Below are positions 22,801-34,825 of a stretch of 64,000 nt of DNA, piece after piece. Each line of letters opens with the position of its first letter. Position 1 is the first letter of the stretch. Made by a program: the position numbers and the translations under genes. Source of the DNA: Neonectria sp. B-13 (taxonomy: Eukaryota; Ascomycota; Sordariomycetes; Hypocreales; Nectriaceae); assembly GCA_002682825.1 (NCBI GenBank), contig NOKP01000001.1, positions 3,041,296-3,105,295 on the forward strand, in the 5' to 3' direction. The notes beneath the pieces were generated by a model, which made no database searches, was not told the origin of the DNA, and saw only the letters and a program-made list of their open reading frames with translations.

Positions 22801-25738
22801 AGCAGAGGTCCAGGTCTTCATCCTCAGAGAACGTCACCGAGGTTTCGTCATGCTGCTCGCTACTCTCAAATAAGTCGTTTAGGAATGGAATCTCGCTGAG
22901 CTTGGTGACGAATATCAAGAAAAGTCTATTGTATGTTAGTCAAAATGAGATCTGCTAAGGAAGAAGTGAAATGTGTCATACCGATCAATGCCAAGCATGC
23001 TGTTGAGCCATGACTTGACTGTCATGTACAACTGCGATGTGTCATCTTGCAGTGCGTCCAAGATTAGAAATAGTGGTTGAGTAAGCATGACCTCGTAGTT
23101 GTCCATTCCTGAAAGTCGAGAGAGAGTCCTGAGCTCAAGCATTGGTGTCTTTGAACCCCGTCGCTCACTCCCAGATGCGTTATCTTGCAGAGTATGCGAC
23201 CAGAGTACACTCAGTATGCGCCCTTTGTCGACGGCTCCAACGGCCTCTGCAGAGTACGAGTCCTGAGCGATAATCAGGCTTGCTAGTGCTGCTTCGATGT
23301 CCCGATTAGAAGGCGATAGGACGGATTGCAGGAGCCAGAGACCTCGGACAGCCTCCACGTGATACTTTGGCTCAGACGCAGATAGATACGACCAGGCATG
23401 CCGTACTAGAGGGCAAACCAGCGCTGATAGTTCCTTCGTTTCAATTCTTTCGACTGAGTAAAGCTGTGTAGCCAAGTGCAGCATTGCAAAAAAGTCCGAA
23501 AACTGTAACGGTGGGGATTGTTTGAGCTTTTCAACCAAGAATTTCAGGAGTCGCTGTTCATCGAGATGATATGTTTCGGGCATCTTATGTAGGCCCAGAA
23601 CTAGCAGACGTATGCGGACTCCCAAGTCAGCCAAGGGCGTCGACGAGTCCTTGCCGTCGCAAATGAACCTGACCACCTTCTGCAGCAGCAACTGTCCAAT
23701 CTCCATAGCGTTGAAAGGCGGAGGGGACGCATCGATGTTTCCCTGCTCGTTGACATAGAAAGTCCGAATGTTCTTCAACACATCAATGTTGGAAATTGAC
23801 AGGGGTGAATCTACCCCTGTTGCTCGTTTGCTGGTAAGAGGGTTCTCAGGGAAAGCCCTCTCGGGAACAAGGTCTAGAAGTGAAATGGTTATGTTCAGAG
23901 CCTCGCTTGACAGTGATGCCGAAGTTTCCGAGGAGTTACTCGATGATTGGCGGTCTATTGAGTCCTCTAGCATTGATAGAGCAGCGAGAGAGGCTAGAGG
24001 CGCATGGATAGTTATCATCTCCTCCTCGCGAACATTGAAGTTGGTCAAGATGAAGCTGACTAGTGAAAGCTTATCGCTTCGCTCGTTGGCGTTGAGTTTC
24101 CCAGGGCCGATAGCTTGAGCCAAAAGAGAGACGATTTCGCCGTAAATAAGGCCGCTCTCAATTCCGTCGAAGAAAACGCTAGCACTGCGCAATACTTCCG
24201 TGAACTCGGCCTTTGTTGATGCTAGGGTTTTGAATTGCCGCACACTCTCTATGATGGGCAGAAATATTTCTGGAATGACGAGGCCGCCGATTTCCCACCT
24301 GTCCATGAGGGAGAGACAGATTCTGTACGGGCGTGCTCGCTCGCTTGCACTGCTTTGGTGGTTGCCTTTGATCATCTGAAGAAGCGCCCGAGTGAGCGGC
24401 TGTAAGCCAAACTCTTCAAAGTAACTCGTTCTGGATGCCAAATATGCCTGATGGTGATGATCCGAGGGGCTCGCTGGCGGCTCACCACCGTGGTCAGCTT
24501 CCGAAGGAGTCGGCTCCGGCCCAAGAAGCCAGGCCCACAATCGTCTATTCAAGCTCATCTCTCGTCGCGTGACTACACCGACTGCAGCCTTGAGGAGGAG
24601 CTCCAGGTCCCCGGGTTTCACGCGGGTCCGAATGACATGCGAATCAAGGGGCAGATGGGAAACGAGGAGATCCAAAAAACCACGCTGGATGAGCAACTGC
24701 TCATCTGAGAGACCACTTGCAAAGCAACGTAGCAGCAATCCAGGTTCAGGAGATGTTACAATAGCCGAGATTTTATTCTTCAGGACGTCGTCACCCTTGT
24801 TCTTTGATGTCGCCGCCTTGCCACCGGGAGGAGCTGCATCTGGCCCCAATGGGGGCAGGCACCTGACCAAGTAGGCGAGAGCGCCTGATCGACGGCTGTG
24901 GCTGGTGATGGAGGCGAGGAAGAAACACTGCCAGAAGAACGCATCACCTGAAGAATGACGCTCGGCGAGCTCCTCACTGTGTGCCGGCCTGATGGTATGC
25001 TTGAAGCTCTCGACCATGCGCAGGGTTCGTTCAAAGTCCTCGCTCGTGTCATCTTCTAACCCGGGCAACAGGGCAAGAACGATCGACTTCATTGCGGGCC
25101 GTAGGGAGCGAGGATCCAATCCGAGGAAGTGTTCTTCTAGAATATCGAGGTATGGGGCTCGTACCGACAAGGACGCGAACGACAGGGTGGATGCTAGTCC
25201 AGGCAGGTAGAGAGGGAGGTCACTGGACAGTCCGTCGCTGCCGATGACTGAGAAGACATAGTTGTATACTTCGAGGGCTTTCTGGTGGACTCCTGACGGT
25301 AGAGAAGGGTTGAGGCATTGGGATAGGCGTTTCGCTACTGTTGCTTTGGCTGGTATTGTCGTGATCGACTTGGGGCGAGCCTGAAGGGCCTAGGTTCGGG
25401 TTGTTAGTATAACACCTTGCTTGACTGCACTTTCCCTGAGAAGACACACCTTTAGAAGCCTGTTCAAGAAGGATATGTAGTCTGCCCACTCTTCCAAGGC
25501 CGTCTCGAATAAGGCAAGTGCCCTATCGACTCCATGGGCATACTTCCGGTATGTCTTGTCCTTGGCTGGGAGCTCAGCTATTGTCTATGAATTAGCAATT
25601 GCCTTCAACAAGCTTAGAGTGCGCGGGCGCATGCGCACCTCCACCGAGCTGGTTCCGCCATTGTCGTGGAATAGGCGAGTCTCGTCCAGAGGCCTCGGGC
25701 GAGACCGACCGCCGGCCGGACCCGGGCTCAAGCACCAT
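19807..25738 (-). CDS. dopA: Dopey family protein DopA/Dop1
   Basis: Six exons (25738-25639, 25577-25450, 25389-22982, 22925-22690, 22640-21178, 21123-19807) with introns of 49-61 bp give 1883 aa, matching the roughly 1.8-1.9-kaa Dopey proteins of filamentous fungi. Dopey proteins form a complex with the Neo1-type flippase and Mon2 on Golgi and endosomes; in Aspergillus, DopA is needed for normal hyphal and conidiophore form. The conserved N-terminal Dopey domain covers about residues 35-320. It includes KTYRKYAHGVDRAL, EEWADYISFLNRLLK, AKATVAKRLSQCLNPSLPSG, VHQKALEVYNYVFSVIGSDG and SVRAPYLDILEEHFL. The remainder is helical-repeat-like and without named domains. All joints keep the frame. The start at 25738 gives a short Ser/Arg/Pro-rich head that resembles other fungal members. 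It is divergent from MON1, 881 bp away. Confidence 0.93.
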
Positions 25739-26619
25739 GTTTGGGGACTATTCGGATCGAAGACGGAGACGAGGACATCGGGTTCTCTGCTGGATGGCGA
25801 CGGTGCTAGAGAGCATCGCTGGGACGTAGGGCGCGCGTGGAGTGGAATGGTTGGAAGATCGCAGGGAGGAATCTCAAGGTGAAGCCGCGAATCCCACCCA
25901 GAAGGCTACGTTTCACCCAGCAGCTTGGCCGAGCTCCCCCCGGCGGGTGCCTCGAAGGTACCCAGGTACCCTGAAATTCAGGGCACCACAGGGCGCTGAT
26001 TGGTGGTAGCTCGCCCTGGCATGTGGTCTCCAGCGCAAGGCTGCTGCAGCCCCTCCAACAACTTGCGAATGCGACGGGGCTTTCGCTGGTGAGTGGCTGC
26101 GTCATGGGCGAGGAGGTACGTAATCAACACGTCCTTTTCGCAATCTTTAACGCGCTTCTAAGCCTTATCCAGAAGCGTAGGATTTCTCCAAGCCACTCCG
26201 GGCGATGGAACAAGGCTCGAATTGGTTGGTGTAATTGCAGCGGACGTTGTGTAAAGTGTCTACTGTATCAACTAGAGCAGACAAAAGGAACATTTTTTTT
26301 TTACCGTTTAGGCTGAAGGAATATCCTACATACCTTGGAAGAGCACAATGGCAGGACGGTGTCTTCCTCATCCTCTTTCTATATTTAGTTAGCCCTCGTG
26401 AACGGTGCGTATCTCGGTGTGGATCCAAGGTGCTCGTCATGACGCCTGGCACCTCCAACAGCGCTACCGGCCGACCGTCGACAACATCGAGGATGGCATA
26501 ATGGCCGCCCCCGACACGCACAGAAATCCACGGGGCCATACGGTTTTGGAATTCAGTTGACCACATCCTCCCCTCCTCCAGAGTCGCTTGGAAATGCAAA
26601 CCCTGCACAATCTGTCAAC
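25739..26619. promoter_or_regulatory. Divergent promoter region dopA / MON1
   Basis: 881 bp between the two start codons. It holds GGTACC-type words near 25957-25970. An inverted repeat of 7 bp with one central base lies at 25969-25983. Any 5' exon of MON1 would also lie here. Confidence 0.5.
25969..25983. repeat. Inverted repeat CCCTGAA-A-TTCAGGG
   Basis: A perfect 7-bp inverted repeat around a single base, immediately after two GGTACC words, in the dopA/MON1 promoter region. It could be a dimeric protein site. No factor is assigned. Confidence 0.6.
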
Positions 26620-28413
26620 ATGCGAGAGCTCCCAGCTTCCCAAGATGACGACCACCGCCCCCCGCTCCCTCCTCGACCAAGCACGAGTGCTGGCGCCGAC
26701 CCGAAACCCCTCCAGGCGCAAGCTACGACGGCAGTAACCCCCATGGAAATACAGACGCTCTCGTTTCCCGACGGATCCCGTGGCACATTCCCGACTCCAG
26801 GGCCCGACTCCATCCCCAGCCCGGCCGATAGTGGCCATGCGACTCCCAACCGCCGTGACGCCAGCATTGCTGGCGAGGCTGACGATGCCGCGAGCGTCAT
26901 GAGCTTTGCGCCTACGATGAGACCTGCTGGGGATATCGCCAGTCTCCTTGCCGGGGAGCTCCATAAGAAGAGCCCGGCGTGGAATATGCTGAGATCCCAG
27001 TCGGCCACTGTCCAGCCGTTCGAGAAGACGAGAACAGGGCCTGGAGACCACCTTTCCAATTTTGATGCCGAATTCACCCCACTACCAGAAGATTCAAACA
27101 GAGACTTTGAAGACGACGAGAAGCTCCTTATGTGGAAATCGAAACTGAAACACTACTTGATTCTATCATCCGCTGGGAAACCCATATGGAGTCGACATGG
27201 GGACCTGAGCTTGATCAACTCGTCCATGGGCGTTGTGCAGACAATCATATCCTTCTATGAAGGTGCCAATAATCCCCTCCAAGCCTTCTCCGCAGGCGAC
27301 ACCCGGTTCGTCATAGCGACCCAAGGCCCGCTCTACTTTGTGGCCATTAGCAAGCTCGGCGAGAGTGACTCTCAATTACGAGCGCAGTTGGAGGCGCTGT
27401 ACATGCAAATCCTATCTACTCTCACTCTGCCGAGGCTCACTAGTATTTTCGTTCATCGGCCATCAAGCGACTTGCGCAAGCCGCTGGAGGGCACAGAATC
27501 GTTGCTCTCGTCATTGGCCGACACCTTCACCAAAGGATCCCCCTCAGCCCTCCTCGGATCTCTAGAGTGCCTGAAGTTACGAAAGTCACAGCGCAACACC
27601 ATCAACAACACGTTTCTAAAGTTGAGGACCGAAAAATTGCTGTACGGACTCATTGTGGCCGGTGGGAAACTCGTCAGTGTCATTCGACCACGAAGACATT
27701 CCCTCCATCCTAGCGACCTTCAGCTGATTTTCAACATGTTGTTTGAGAGCGGCGGCATCAAAGGCGGTGGTGGCGAGAACTGGATTCCCATCTGCTTACC
27801 GGCATTTAACAACAAAGGCTACCTCTACATGTATGTAAGCTTCTTTGAAGGGGCTTCTGGAGAGCAGGCCAGTTCTCCAGCAGCTGTGGATGAACGCTCA
27901 GCGGGCGAAGAAATCGCAATGGTCCTGATCAGCGCCGACCGCGAGAGCTTCTTCGAGCTCAAGCAGATGCGGGACAACGTGGCCCAACAGCTAGCCAAGA
28001 ATGGGACTCTTGCCATTATGCAGAGCGCCTCTCGAGCCGGTCGTCCAAAGCCACATGAGATTGCGCCGGGGAGCCAGGTCAGCCATTTCCTGTACAAGTC
28101 GCGGGCGAACGTACAGTTCTGCATGGCGTCGCTGGAGCCCACATTTACAGAGCTTGTTGAACGGAGGAGGCTCATGACGGTGTACCACGAACTGCACGCG
28201 TCCATCCATGCTAAGCACTCGCACCTCAAGGTTCTGCACTGCGTTGGAGAAGACGCGACGTCATTGGCCTGGATCACGCCCGTCTTCGAATTCTACTGCG
28301 TGGCAGGACCGAACGTATCCAGGGCTACGATAACACAGGGGGCAAACAAGATTATCCAGTGGGCCAAAAGGGAAGAAGAACGCCTGTTCATTATTGGCGG
28401 CGGTGTATTCTGA
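26620..28413 (+). CDS. MON1: Vacuolar fusion protein Mon1
   Basis: One exon from the first in-frame ATG (26620) gives 597 aa. Mon1 forms with Ccz1 the exchange factor that activates the Rab7-type GTPase on late endosomes and autophagosomes. A Pro/Ser-rich disordered head of about 165 residues is followed by longin-type domains. The first contains [20 protein letters not shown], then [20 protein letters not shown] and [20 protein letters not shown]. Later parts include [19 protein letters not shown], then [20 protein letters not shown], and near the end [14 protein letters not shown]. The frame is open without an ATG for at least 63 bases upstream, and TTCAG lies just before 26557. A short spliced 5' exon adding about 20 residues is therefore possible. 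The core identification does not depend on this. Confidence 0.94.
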   Translation: MRELPASQDDDHRPPLPPRPSTSAGADPKPLQAQATTAVTPMEIQTLSFPDGSRGTFPTPGPDSIPSPADSGHATPNRRDASIAGEADDAASVMSFAPTMRPAGDIASLLAGELHKKSPAWNMLRSQSATVQPFEKTRTGPGDHLSNFDAEFTPLPEDSNRDFEDDEKLLMWKSKLKHYLILSSAGKPIWSRHGDLSLINSSMGVVQTIISFYEGANNPLQAFSAGDTRFVIATQGPLYFVAISKLGESDSQLRAQLEALYMQILSTLTLPRLTSIFVHRPSSDLRKPLEGTESLLSSLADTFTKGSPSALLGSLECLKLRKSQRNTINNTFLKLRTEKLLYGLIVAGGKLVSVIRPRRHSLHPSDLQLIFNMLFESGGIKGGGGENWIPICLPAFNNKGYLYMYVSFFEGASGEQASSPAAVDERSAGEEIAMVLISADRESFFELKQMRDNVAQQLAKNGTLAIMQSASRAGRPKPHEIAPGSQVSHFLYKSRANVQFCMASLEPTFTELVERRRLMTVYHELHASIHAKHSHLKVLHCVGEDATSLAWITPVFEFYCVAGPNVSRATITQGANKIIQWAKREEERLFIIGGGVF

Positions 28414-28574
28414 GCCGATCCATCCCAATCATATACCATCATCAAAACATAATGTTTTGTTATCCACAAACCCGGGACAAAGACCACCAACGCCGAGTAT
28501 GTACTTATTATGCAGGAATTATGCCACACAGCGCCGTAGGTTAAGCGTGGACGACAGCTTTTTGACCCATTGAC

Positions 28575-29123
28575 TCATCCGGATCTCGAAGCTGGCAGCT
28601 CAGTTTTGCTGACATCGGCTTGAGAGTAGGCATGTCCGTCGGGTTCATTGGCAGAAACATCGCTCGGTGAAGGAGGCAGCCCAGCGCTACTCCGACTGTG
28701 GTTCGAGTTGGCCTCAAAATAACTATCCCTCGTCTCGCTGCGGTTTCGAACGGCACCCCACGACTTCTTGGCCCATTCTCGAACCCGGTCGTTGATGGTC
28801 GAACGTCGCTTGGTCTCTGATTCCCAGGAGGAGTTGCGTTGTCGCAAGGGGGTTGGCGATTGCGCGCCTGACTGTTTCGTGCCGAAGGATGGTCGTCGAC
28901 CACTCTCGCCTCCGAAGCTGGTGCGGTCGTTGGTGGAAGTTGAGGGATAGGTCATGGTGTCTGTGGCGAGTGTTGTTCTCGAGGCGTTCATGAGAGCTTC
29001 CGAGAAAGGCGCATCGAAGTTCTCGGTAAAGCGCGGGCTGCGTATTGAGCTGGATGGCCGTTGGAAATCGCCTTGTTCCATCGAAAGCAGCGTGAGTTTG
29101 AGGTTGGGTTTTCGGGAAGCCAT
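28575..29123 (-). CDS. Hypothetical Ser/Arg-rich protein, 182 aa
   Basis: A single exon with the start at 29123, which opens MASRKPNLKLTLLSMEQGD. An in-frame ATG at 29225 exists, but the additional residues look like translated leader. The protein is rich in Ser, Arg, Thr and Asn, and most of it looks disordered. One short stretch, around STINDRVREWAKKSWGAVRN, could form an amphipathic helix. I recognise no family. Support for it as a gene: a 182-codon frame with plausible ascomycete composition, a clean ATG context, and a 3' end converging on MON1 at a typical distance (161 bp). No function is proposed. Confidence 0.6.
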   Translation of the reverse strand: MASRKPNLKLTLLSMEQGDFQRPSSSIRSPRFTENFDAPFSEALMNASRTTLATDTMTYPSTSTNDRTSFGGESGRRPSFGTKQSGAQSPTPLRQRNSSWESETKRRSTINDRVREWAKKSWGAVRNRSETRDSYFEANSNHSRSSAGLPPSPSDVSANEPDGHAYSQADVSKTELPASRSG

Positions 29124-30503
29124 TGCAGCGAGAGAGAGGCGGATTGCGGCGCACAGATGCTGGGTGTAAGATGTGTAGGAGATGGCCAGCAAGGGCGGGG
29201 AAGTAGGAGTGGTGATGGGAGGCAAGGGAGACCAGCCAGAGACGCAAAGGTCTAGGTTCCAAGTCGCAAGTGGACGATGGCGAGATGAGGTCGGGTTGTT
29301 TACTGTTTGTTGTTTAAATCAGGAAATCGGGAAAGCAGAAAACCAAGACCAGGGAACGTGGACCTTTTCCCTCCCCAGAAACAGGCCTAAAACCAGAACC
29401 AAGACTGAAAACAGTGGTTCGGGCATGCGTGTGTTCGGCAAGCTTTCAACGACCCGTCGACCACATGAACATTGTGCTCGGTGCTGTACCGTAACATGGC
29501 GGGACAAGCGTCCGCTAGGACCCCTGACTAGACTTGGACAAGGTTGCGTGGATCAAGGCCAAGTGGATTGCGGGGGACGACGGTGACCAGTGGATTTCGA
29601 TTTCGGGCGCCAGGTCTGGCCACAAGGACGGAAAATCTGGAAGGCGGCGGGCAAAGTCGTCGACGGTGCAAGCCACATCGGGAACCGACTGGACAAGAAC
29701 GGCAGCCCTAGTGGGAACACTTCCAGAATCGCCTGCCGACTAATCAAACCCTGTTGCCGAGTCAAATGGAGGTCAAGTTCGGCTGGACGGCCGAGTCCCC
29801 TCCTCCCTGCCTTGAGGAGTCTGGAGAGGGGGCCCCTGAGACCCTGCGCTCCCTCCTGGAGGGAGTCCAGTGAGGTGCCCGCCAGTCCGTCCAAGGCTCC
29901 AGTGAGTTCCGTCCCTCCATGGCTCCAAGTCTACTTAGGCGCCCTCCCCTGTTCCCTTGTCTTGCCATGGCGGCCCGGTCTTGTCTCCTCTAGGCAGTGA
30001 GTCACGTTATGTGCGTGCAAGCGGTGTCGGGGTTGGCCGTGTGAGGCCCTGACTCGTTTGGCAGACGCCCAGGTGGACGCCCTGTGGGCGCCTCGCGGTG
30101 CAGCCCAGTGTGCCAGCCTAAGAATATCTATCACATGAGGATGAGCGAGCTTCCCAAAGTAATTCCTTATGATTGGTCCCTTCCGACATATGGGTGGGTT
30201 GCCCTGACGCAAGTGACGAAAAGGAATTAGGTTGGTTCAAGGGCATTCGAGGAATCTTGATTTCAGCTCTTCTATTCGCGTCGAGTTGTGCTTTCCTCGT
30301 CGTCGAGGAAACGCGAGCATTGGACAAAGAATATTCGTACCTGCGTACCAGGGCCACAATGGTGACGGGATGGATGCACCTGGTTCGGTCCACTGTCAAC
30401 ATCGTTCAGCTTGCGTTGGCATCGCAATTGCAGTTTGCACCAGCTCTCTCTTTTTCGTCGAGGATTTTGTTCAATGCTACTCTCAGTTGCTGATGCAGGG
30501 TCG

Positions 30504-30596
30504 TGAAAAGGGAGGAAGGTAGGAAGGGAGGGAGGAAGGCAGAAAGCGATAAAGGGAGGGCAGAAAGGGCAGAAAGGGAGGGAGGCGGGATGAAGG
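30504..30596. repeat. Polypurine (GGGA/GGAA) tract
   Basis: About 90 bases of almost only G and A on the plus strand, with many runs of three G. The tract could form triplex or G-quadruplex structure. It lies in a non-coding stretch. Confidence 0.6.
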
Positions 30597-30737
30597 CATT
30601 CAAACGTACCTTCCACGAGGGTTGCTTTTCCCCGGCAGGCCCAATTGCAATTGATGCCAACGACCTTCCTACTCCTGGCAGTTTTCGTCATGGTGTTTCC
30701 CAATGTGTTGACGGCTGGCTGCCAGCTGTCCTACCTA

Positions 30738-30751
30738 ACCTACTAGTAGGT
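30738..30751. repeat. 14-bp perfect palindrome ACCTACTAGTAGGT
   Basis: The sequence equals its reverse complement and is followed by AAGGTACC. It belongs to the group of TAGGTA/TACCTA palindromic words seen in several intergenic regions of the window. Confidence 0.6.
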
Positions 30752-31162
30752 AAGGTACCAAGTTGCAGAATCATCATCCTCCTTTCCTTCTTTCTGAATC
30801 CCCTCAGCTAAGTACCTTCGCACTTTGGGAAGTACTGTGTAGACCAACGAGGAACAGCAAGAGCAATGGTGACAGCTGCAGCGGGAATACCATCCAGGAC
30901 TTCCCTTCCTCCAATCGTGACAGTCTCGGTTGCGTCCTGTCACTGCGAGTTGCTCGTCTCGTCTTCCTCAAGTTCGTCTTCCCTCCGCAGGATGCGTCTT
31001 CAAGTCAGGCTGTGACGGCTGCCAAGTGGCCCTTAATCGCACGCTCCAAGTTTCTTGGTCTGTTTTGATTGTCTTTGGTGGTCAGTGAACATTCCTGTAT
31101 CACTTAGCCCATCTTATCCTTCCCCTGTTTGCCTCCAGAACACGGGGCTTCAACACGACTCA

Positions 31163-34100
31163 ATGGATCTCGAAGACGCTGGGCAGAGATCTGCCAGTCA
31201 AAACTCCCTGCACAGCACTCATCGGTCACATGGGAAGCCAGGCAACCATGTTCACTCCCTGCCGCCATCGCAGCGTCGGCCGTTTCGCAGTGTCCACGAA
31301 ACCTCGACGCTCCTTCGGTCTCCAGGCCCACTTGAGAGCATGCTCAAGACAACGACTGAAACAGGCGACATTGGCATCTTCTCCATCAAGCCTACGCCCC
31401 CATCTGTGACTTACCACCACCCTCCCCGTCCAAGACCCAACTTCGGAGACGCAAGTCTTTCTCGACCTCACTCTCGTGGACTTGAAGATGGCTTCATGTA
31501 CGATGACCGCAAGGCACTCCCCTCGTACCGGGATACTGCATCCGCGATCATTTCGCTCTACGGCTCGTCGACCCAGCCGTCTTATTCGAGATCCTTCTCT
31601 CCATCACTCGATGATGGCAGGCGATCATACTCCCTGACCACGTGCAGCTCACGACATCTGCCTTCACAGAAGTCATCCTGCACTTTGCAAAGTTTTTCAA
31701 GTTCCACGGGCCTTCAACGTCCTCGTTCTCCTTTCCCGTATCCGACTCGCTTGAAACGCCCTAGGGTGCGGTCAGCTTCTCCGGCTATAACAGAGAACGG
31801 AGCTATTGATTACAGTAAGATGATTGAGCTTGACCGCGTCTCATATGTAAGTGTCATTGAAACTCGAGCGCTTTGTTCGGAGTAATAGACTGATGTTTCT
31901 ACCAGCGGACTGTTCACGGGTCTTACAGGCCCACACACTATTCAAGTCACCGTCGACCGCCGCCTCTTTCTCTGCGGCCTGATTTCAACAGATCAACTTC
32001 ATCCTTGCCCTCGCGATCGTCTCCTGGTTTGTATTACTACGGACCTGGACCTCAACCTGGACAGCATCCTGGACCCTATCCCGGATCTCATCGTTCCAGA
32101 ACTCCCAATTCAATGATTTCTTGGGGATCGAAGCCACCGCGTCGACAACAAGATTCCAGCGACCAAAGTATTCGATCAGCCAGTTTGACATCTATTGTGG
32201 AAATGTATCAGAGGCCCATGACTGCGAGTAGATTAGGGCCACCTCTGCGTTCCACGGGTTCGTTCTACTATGACTACACTGAGGAATTCGGCACGGACCC
32301 CCAGCTAGGACTCGACCCTGCCGCTCCTCTTTGTCCGATTCCCCAGCGGGCAGGCAGTATTCGTCGACCCATGGTCTTGAGGGAAGACAGCAATGGCCAC
32401 TTGGAGGTCAGGAACGTTCCTGTTGAGACTCAGCGAATGAGTCTTGATAAGGATACTGCCGAAGGTATACAATTACTGCTCAATGAGTTTCAGGGGCTAA
32501 CTGAATTCTAGACAACACCCTTAATCAAATTCGGATGGAAGCATCAGCACTTGAATTACCCGACGACATGGATCAGCCGACTTGTAACTCTGTGCAAGCC
32601 AGAGAAAAAAGCCACATCTCTCTGAGCCCGACCATTTCAATAACAAGCACAAACGATGTTGGGAGCATCAATGTTACGCTGCCTCATGTTACACGCGTGA
32701 ACTCAAGATCCGCCCCGCCTGCTTCGCAGGAAAAGGTTTTCACGGGACAGGAGCCTGGAATTAGCTCTGAAGGGATTGCAGACCCATCGTCAAGTTCCGA
32801 AAGTTCAGTAAGTGCTTCTAGGAGTGAGATATGGCAGTTGTCCAGGGTGCAGGGCGATTCCCAAGTCATCGACCGTTCTACGAATCGAGCTTCTCAGTTC
32901 GCTCCCCAAAAGCCGAGGCGTATACTGGATCCAGATCCTCCCAATGTCAACTTAGTTGTTGGCACTTTTGATGATCCCGCAAAAATACATTTGGACAAAA
33001 TGGGCGACGACATGGCCATCGATATTGGCTCGGGTGCTCAACAAGCGAGGCTAGAACTTGAATTTGAAAAGTCAACCACTTTCCCACCATCTCGAAGCCG
33101 TCGGACTCAAGCGCAAATAAACGAGACTTGGTCAAAAGGTACTCTACCACGAGGGCACCGCCGGAACCCAGCAACTATCAGCGTCGGGACCCCAGACAAT
33201 CCAGACCCCGCTACCTCGGATCTGGACCTCGACCACCCAGCTGCAAAAGCAGACCCTCCTATTCTATCACCAAACCCAATCTCACCTGCGCATCAGCTGA
33301 AGCTGACGAACAGCGTTCCTCAGCTGATGAAGGCCCTTCCTCCATTGCCCCATGAGGCACATCAACTTTGTGAATCACCCTTTGGAAGTTTGTCAACGGA
33401 ACCCGAAGTATCAACGCGGCTGCTCTTTTCTAGCCCAGCCAAATCTCTAGTGCCGTTCAAGTGCGAGGAAAGTTCCAGCTTCCTAGCTCCAAAGACTCTC
33501 TCTGATGAGGATAATCTGGAAGCGATGAAGGTCAATTCTCGATTGAGGTCGTCGAAGTTCAAGATTCGGATGAAGACGTCCCGCTCCACCTTGAACGCAA
33601 GAGAATCAAGTTCAAACCCTGTGGCAGTCTCCGGGGAAACTGCGACCAATTACAAAAGACCGAGACTTAAGCTCAAGATATCACGCAGTCATCTAAGCCC
33701 AAGGGAAATCACCCAGCATGGGACGGTGGTCCGCAGCCCCGGGCTTAAGCAATGCAGCTCTCTATCGGACCTAGACCAATGCCCAAATAAGAACCTTTTC
33801 GCTGGTCGTTGCAGTCTCGAGGAAGTGCATTCTGATAAGAAGACGTATCCCGGGCTTGAGAGAGGTGGGCTGAAAGCGATTCACGAAGCAAATGGACCGG
33901 AGCTCCCGTCTAAGTCATCGGATCAGTTCGATATTCTTTATCCCCCTTCGCCTAGAAAAGGGAACGAACCAACCATCAACCAGAAAGTTGACCGGATGTT
34001 CGTGAATAACCAGCACCCGGTGGATCGAACAGTGTCAACTAGGAACCGGGGCGGCCTGCGGCAGAAAGTATCACTGCTTCGACTACGTGTCACTGGGTTA

Positions 34101-34337
34101 CCTCCACCAAAAGCTAAGAAATTCAGACAAGACTCAGATGGTTCTGGAAGCCATAGAAAATCATCTTCATCCCACATAGGTGGTGAAAAGTCTCTCCTAC
34201 ATCAACCAGGCCGCCCAAGCTCAGCTCGACCGGGCAAGCGAGTTCGGCGGGTTCGGCGGTGGGCGTTTGAAGCAAAGCGAGCAGTTCGATCATGTGTTCG
34301 GAGGACTTTGGATCGGTCTTCGCACTCAAGCGGATAA
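31163..34337 (+). CDS. Large Ser/Pro/Arg-rich protein of unknown function
   Basis: Three exons (31163-31846, 31906-32464, 32512-34337) with introns of 59 and 47 bp give 1022 aa. Intron 2 (GTATAC...GCTAAC...TTCTAG) is required because the frame otherwise stops at 32511. The protein appears disordered throughout: N-terminal Ser/His/Pro-rich, then YYYGPGPQPGQHPGPYPGS, then a conserved-looking island MYQRPMTASRLGPPLRSTGS followed by FYYDYTEEF. The C-terminal third carries two copies of a basic motif, KFKIRMKTSRSTLNARESS and RLKLKISRSHLSPRE. It ends in an Arg-rich tail. I see no domain, signal peptide or membrane segment. Motifs of this type occur in uncharacterised ascomycete proteins, so it is probably a real conserved gene, but no role is assigned. 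The start at 31163 follows an acceptor-like CAG, and an upstream coding exon is possible. Confidence 0.75.
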
Positions 34338-34825
34338 AGTCAAGGCTGGTGTTTGTCATCGTGGGTCATTTTGGGCTCTGCTCTGGGTCAGCTTATCTGA
34401 GACGGAGACAAATGGTGTGTTTTGAAAACAGAAAAAAACGGCGCGTGTTTTAGGTCCGTTGTGACCAAGAGGGCCAGTTAATATTTGGTACTAGGCCTCG
34501 GAGTTGTAATGGAACACTGCAACTTGACCACATAGATTTTAGAGCGAGTCAACTGAGAGATAGCAATTTGAACGGCTTGTGTAGTGTTTCAACCGTGCAA
34601 TGATGTGAACTATCCGTGGTTGGCGAGGTGTAGCAATGGCATGTGTAATAAAGGCCTGAACACTCATGTAAAATGAATTGGTCTATGGCTGGGAATGTGA
34701 AGGGGCAATTGATTGCAAGGTACATGTGTCTATATCGTCTAAGCTGGGTATCATCGCAAGGGTTGCAAAAATTCATCACTGGAATACAGGGAAAAGGCAG
34801 GGTATATCCTCCTCTATCATAATCA
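34338..34825. other. Convergent intergenic space
   Basis: 488 bp between two converging 3' ends, relatively AT-rich, with no gene or strong element seen. It most likely holds both polyadenylation regions. Confidence 0.5.

Larger units (their letters stand above)
29124..31162. other. Intergenic region with purine tract
   Basis: About 2 kb. It includes a G/A-rich tract at 30504-30596 and a 14-bp palindrome at 30738-30751. A CAG acceptor-like site at about 31138 just before the next gene may end an intron in its leader. The open frames here are short and change with base bias. No gene is supported. Confidence 0.45.

Noticed and set aside
26557..26619. MON1 start at 26557
   Set aside because: The codon there is TTG, preceded by an acceptor-like TTCAG. 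Without evidence for an upstream exon the first ATG (26620) was used.
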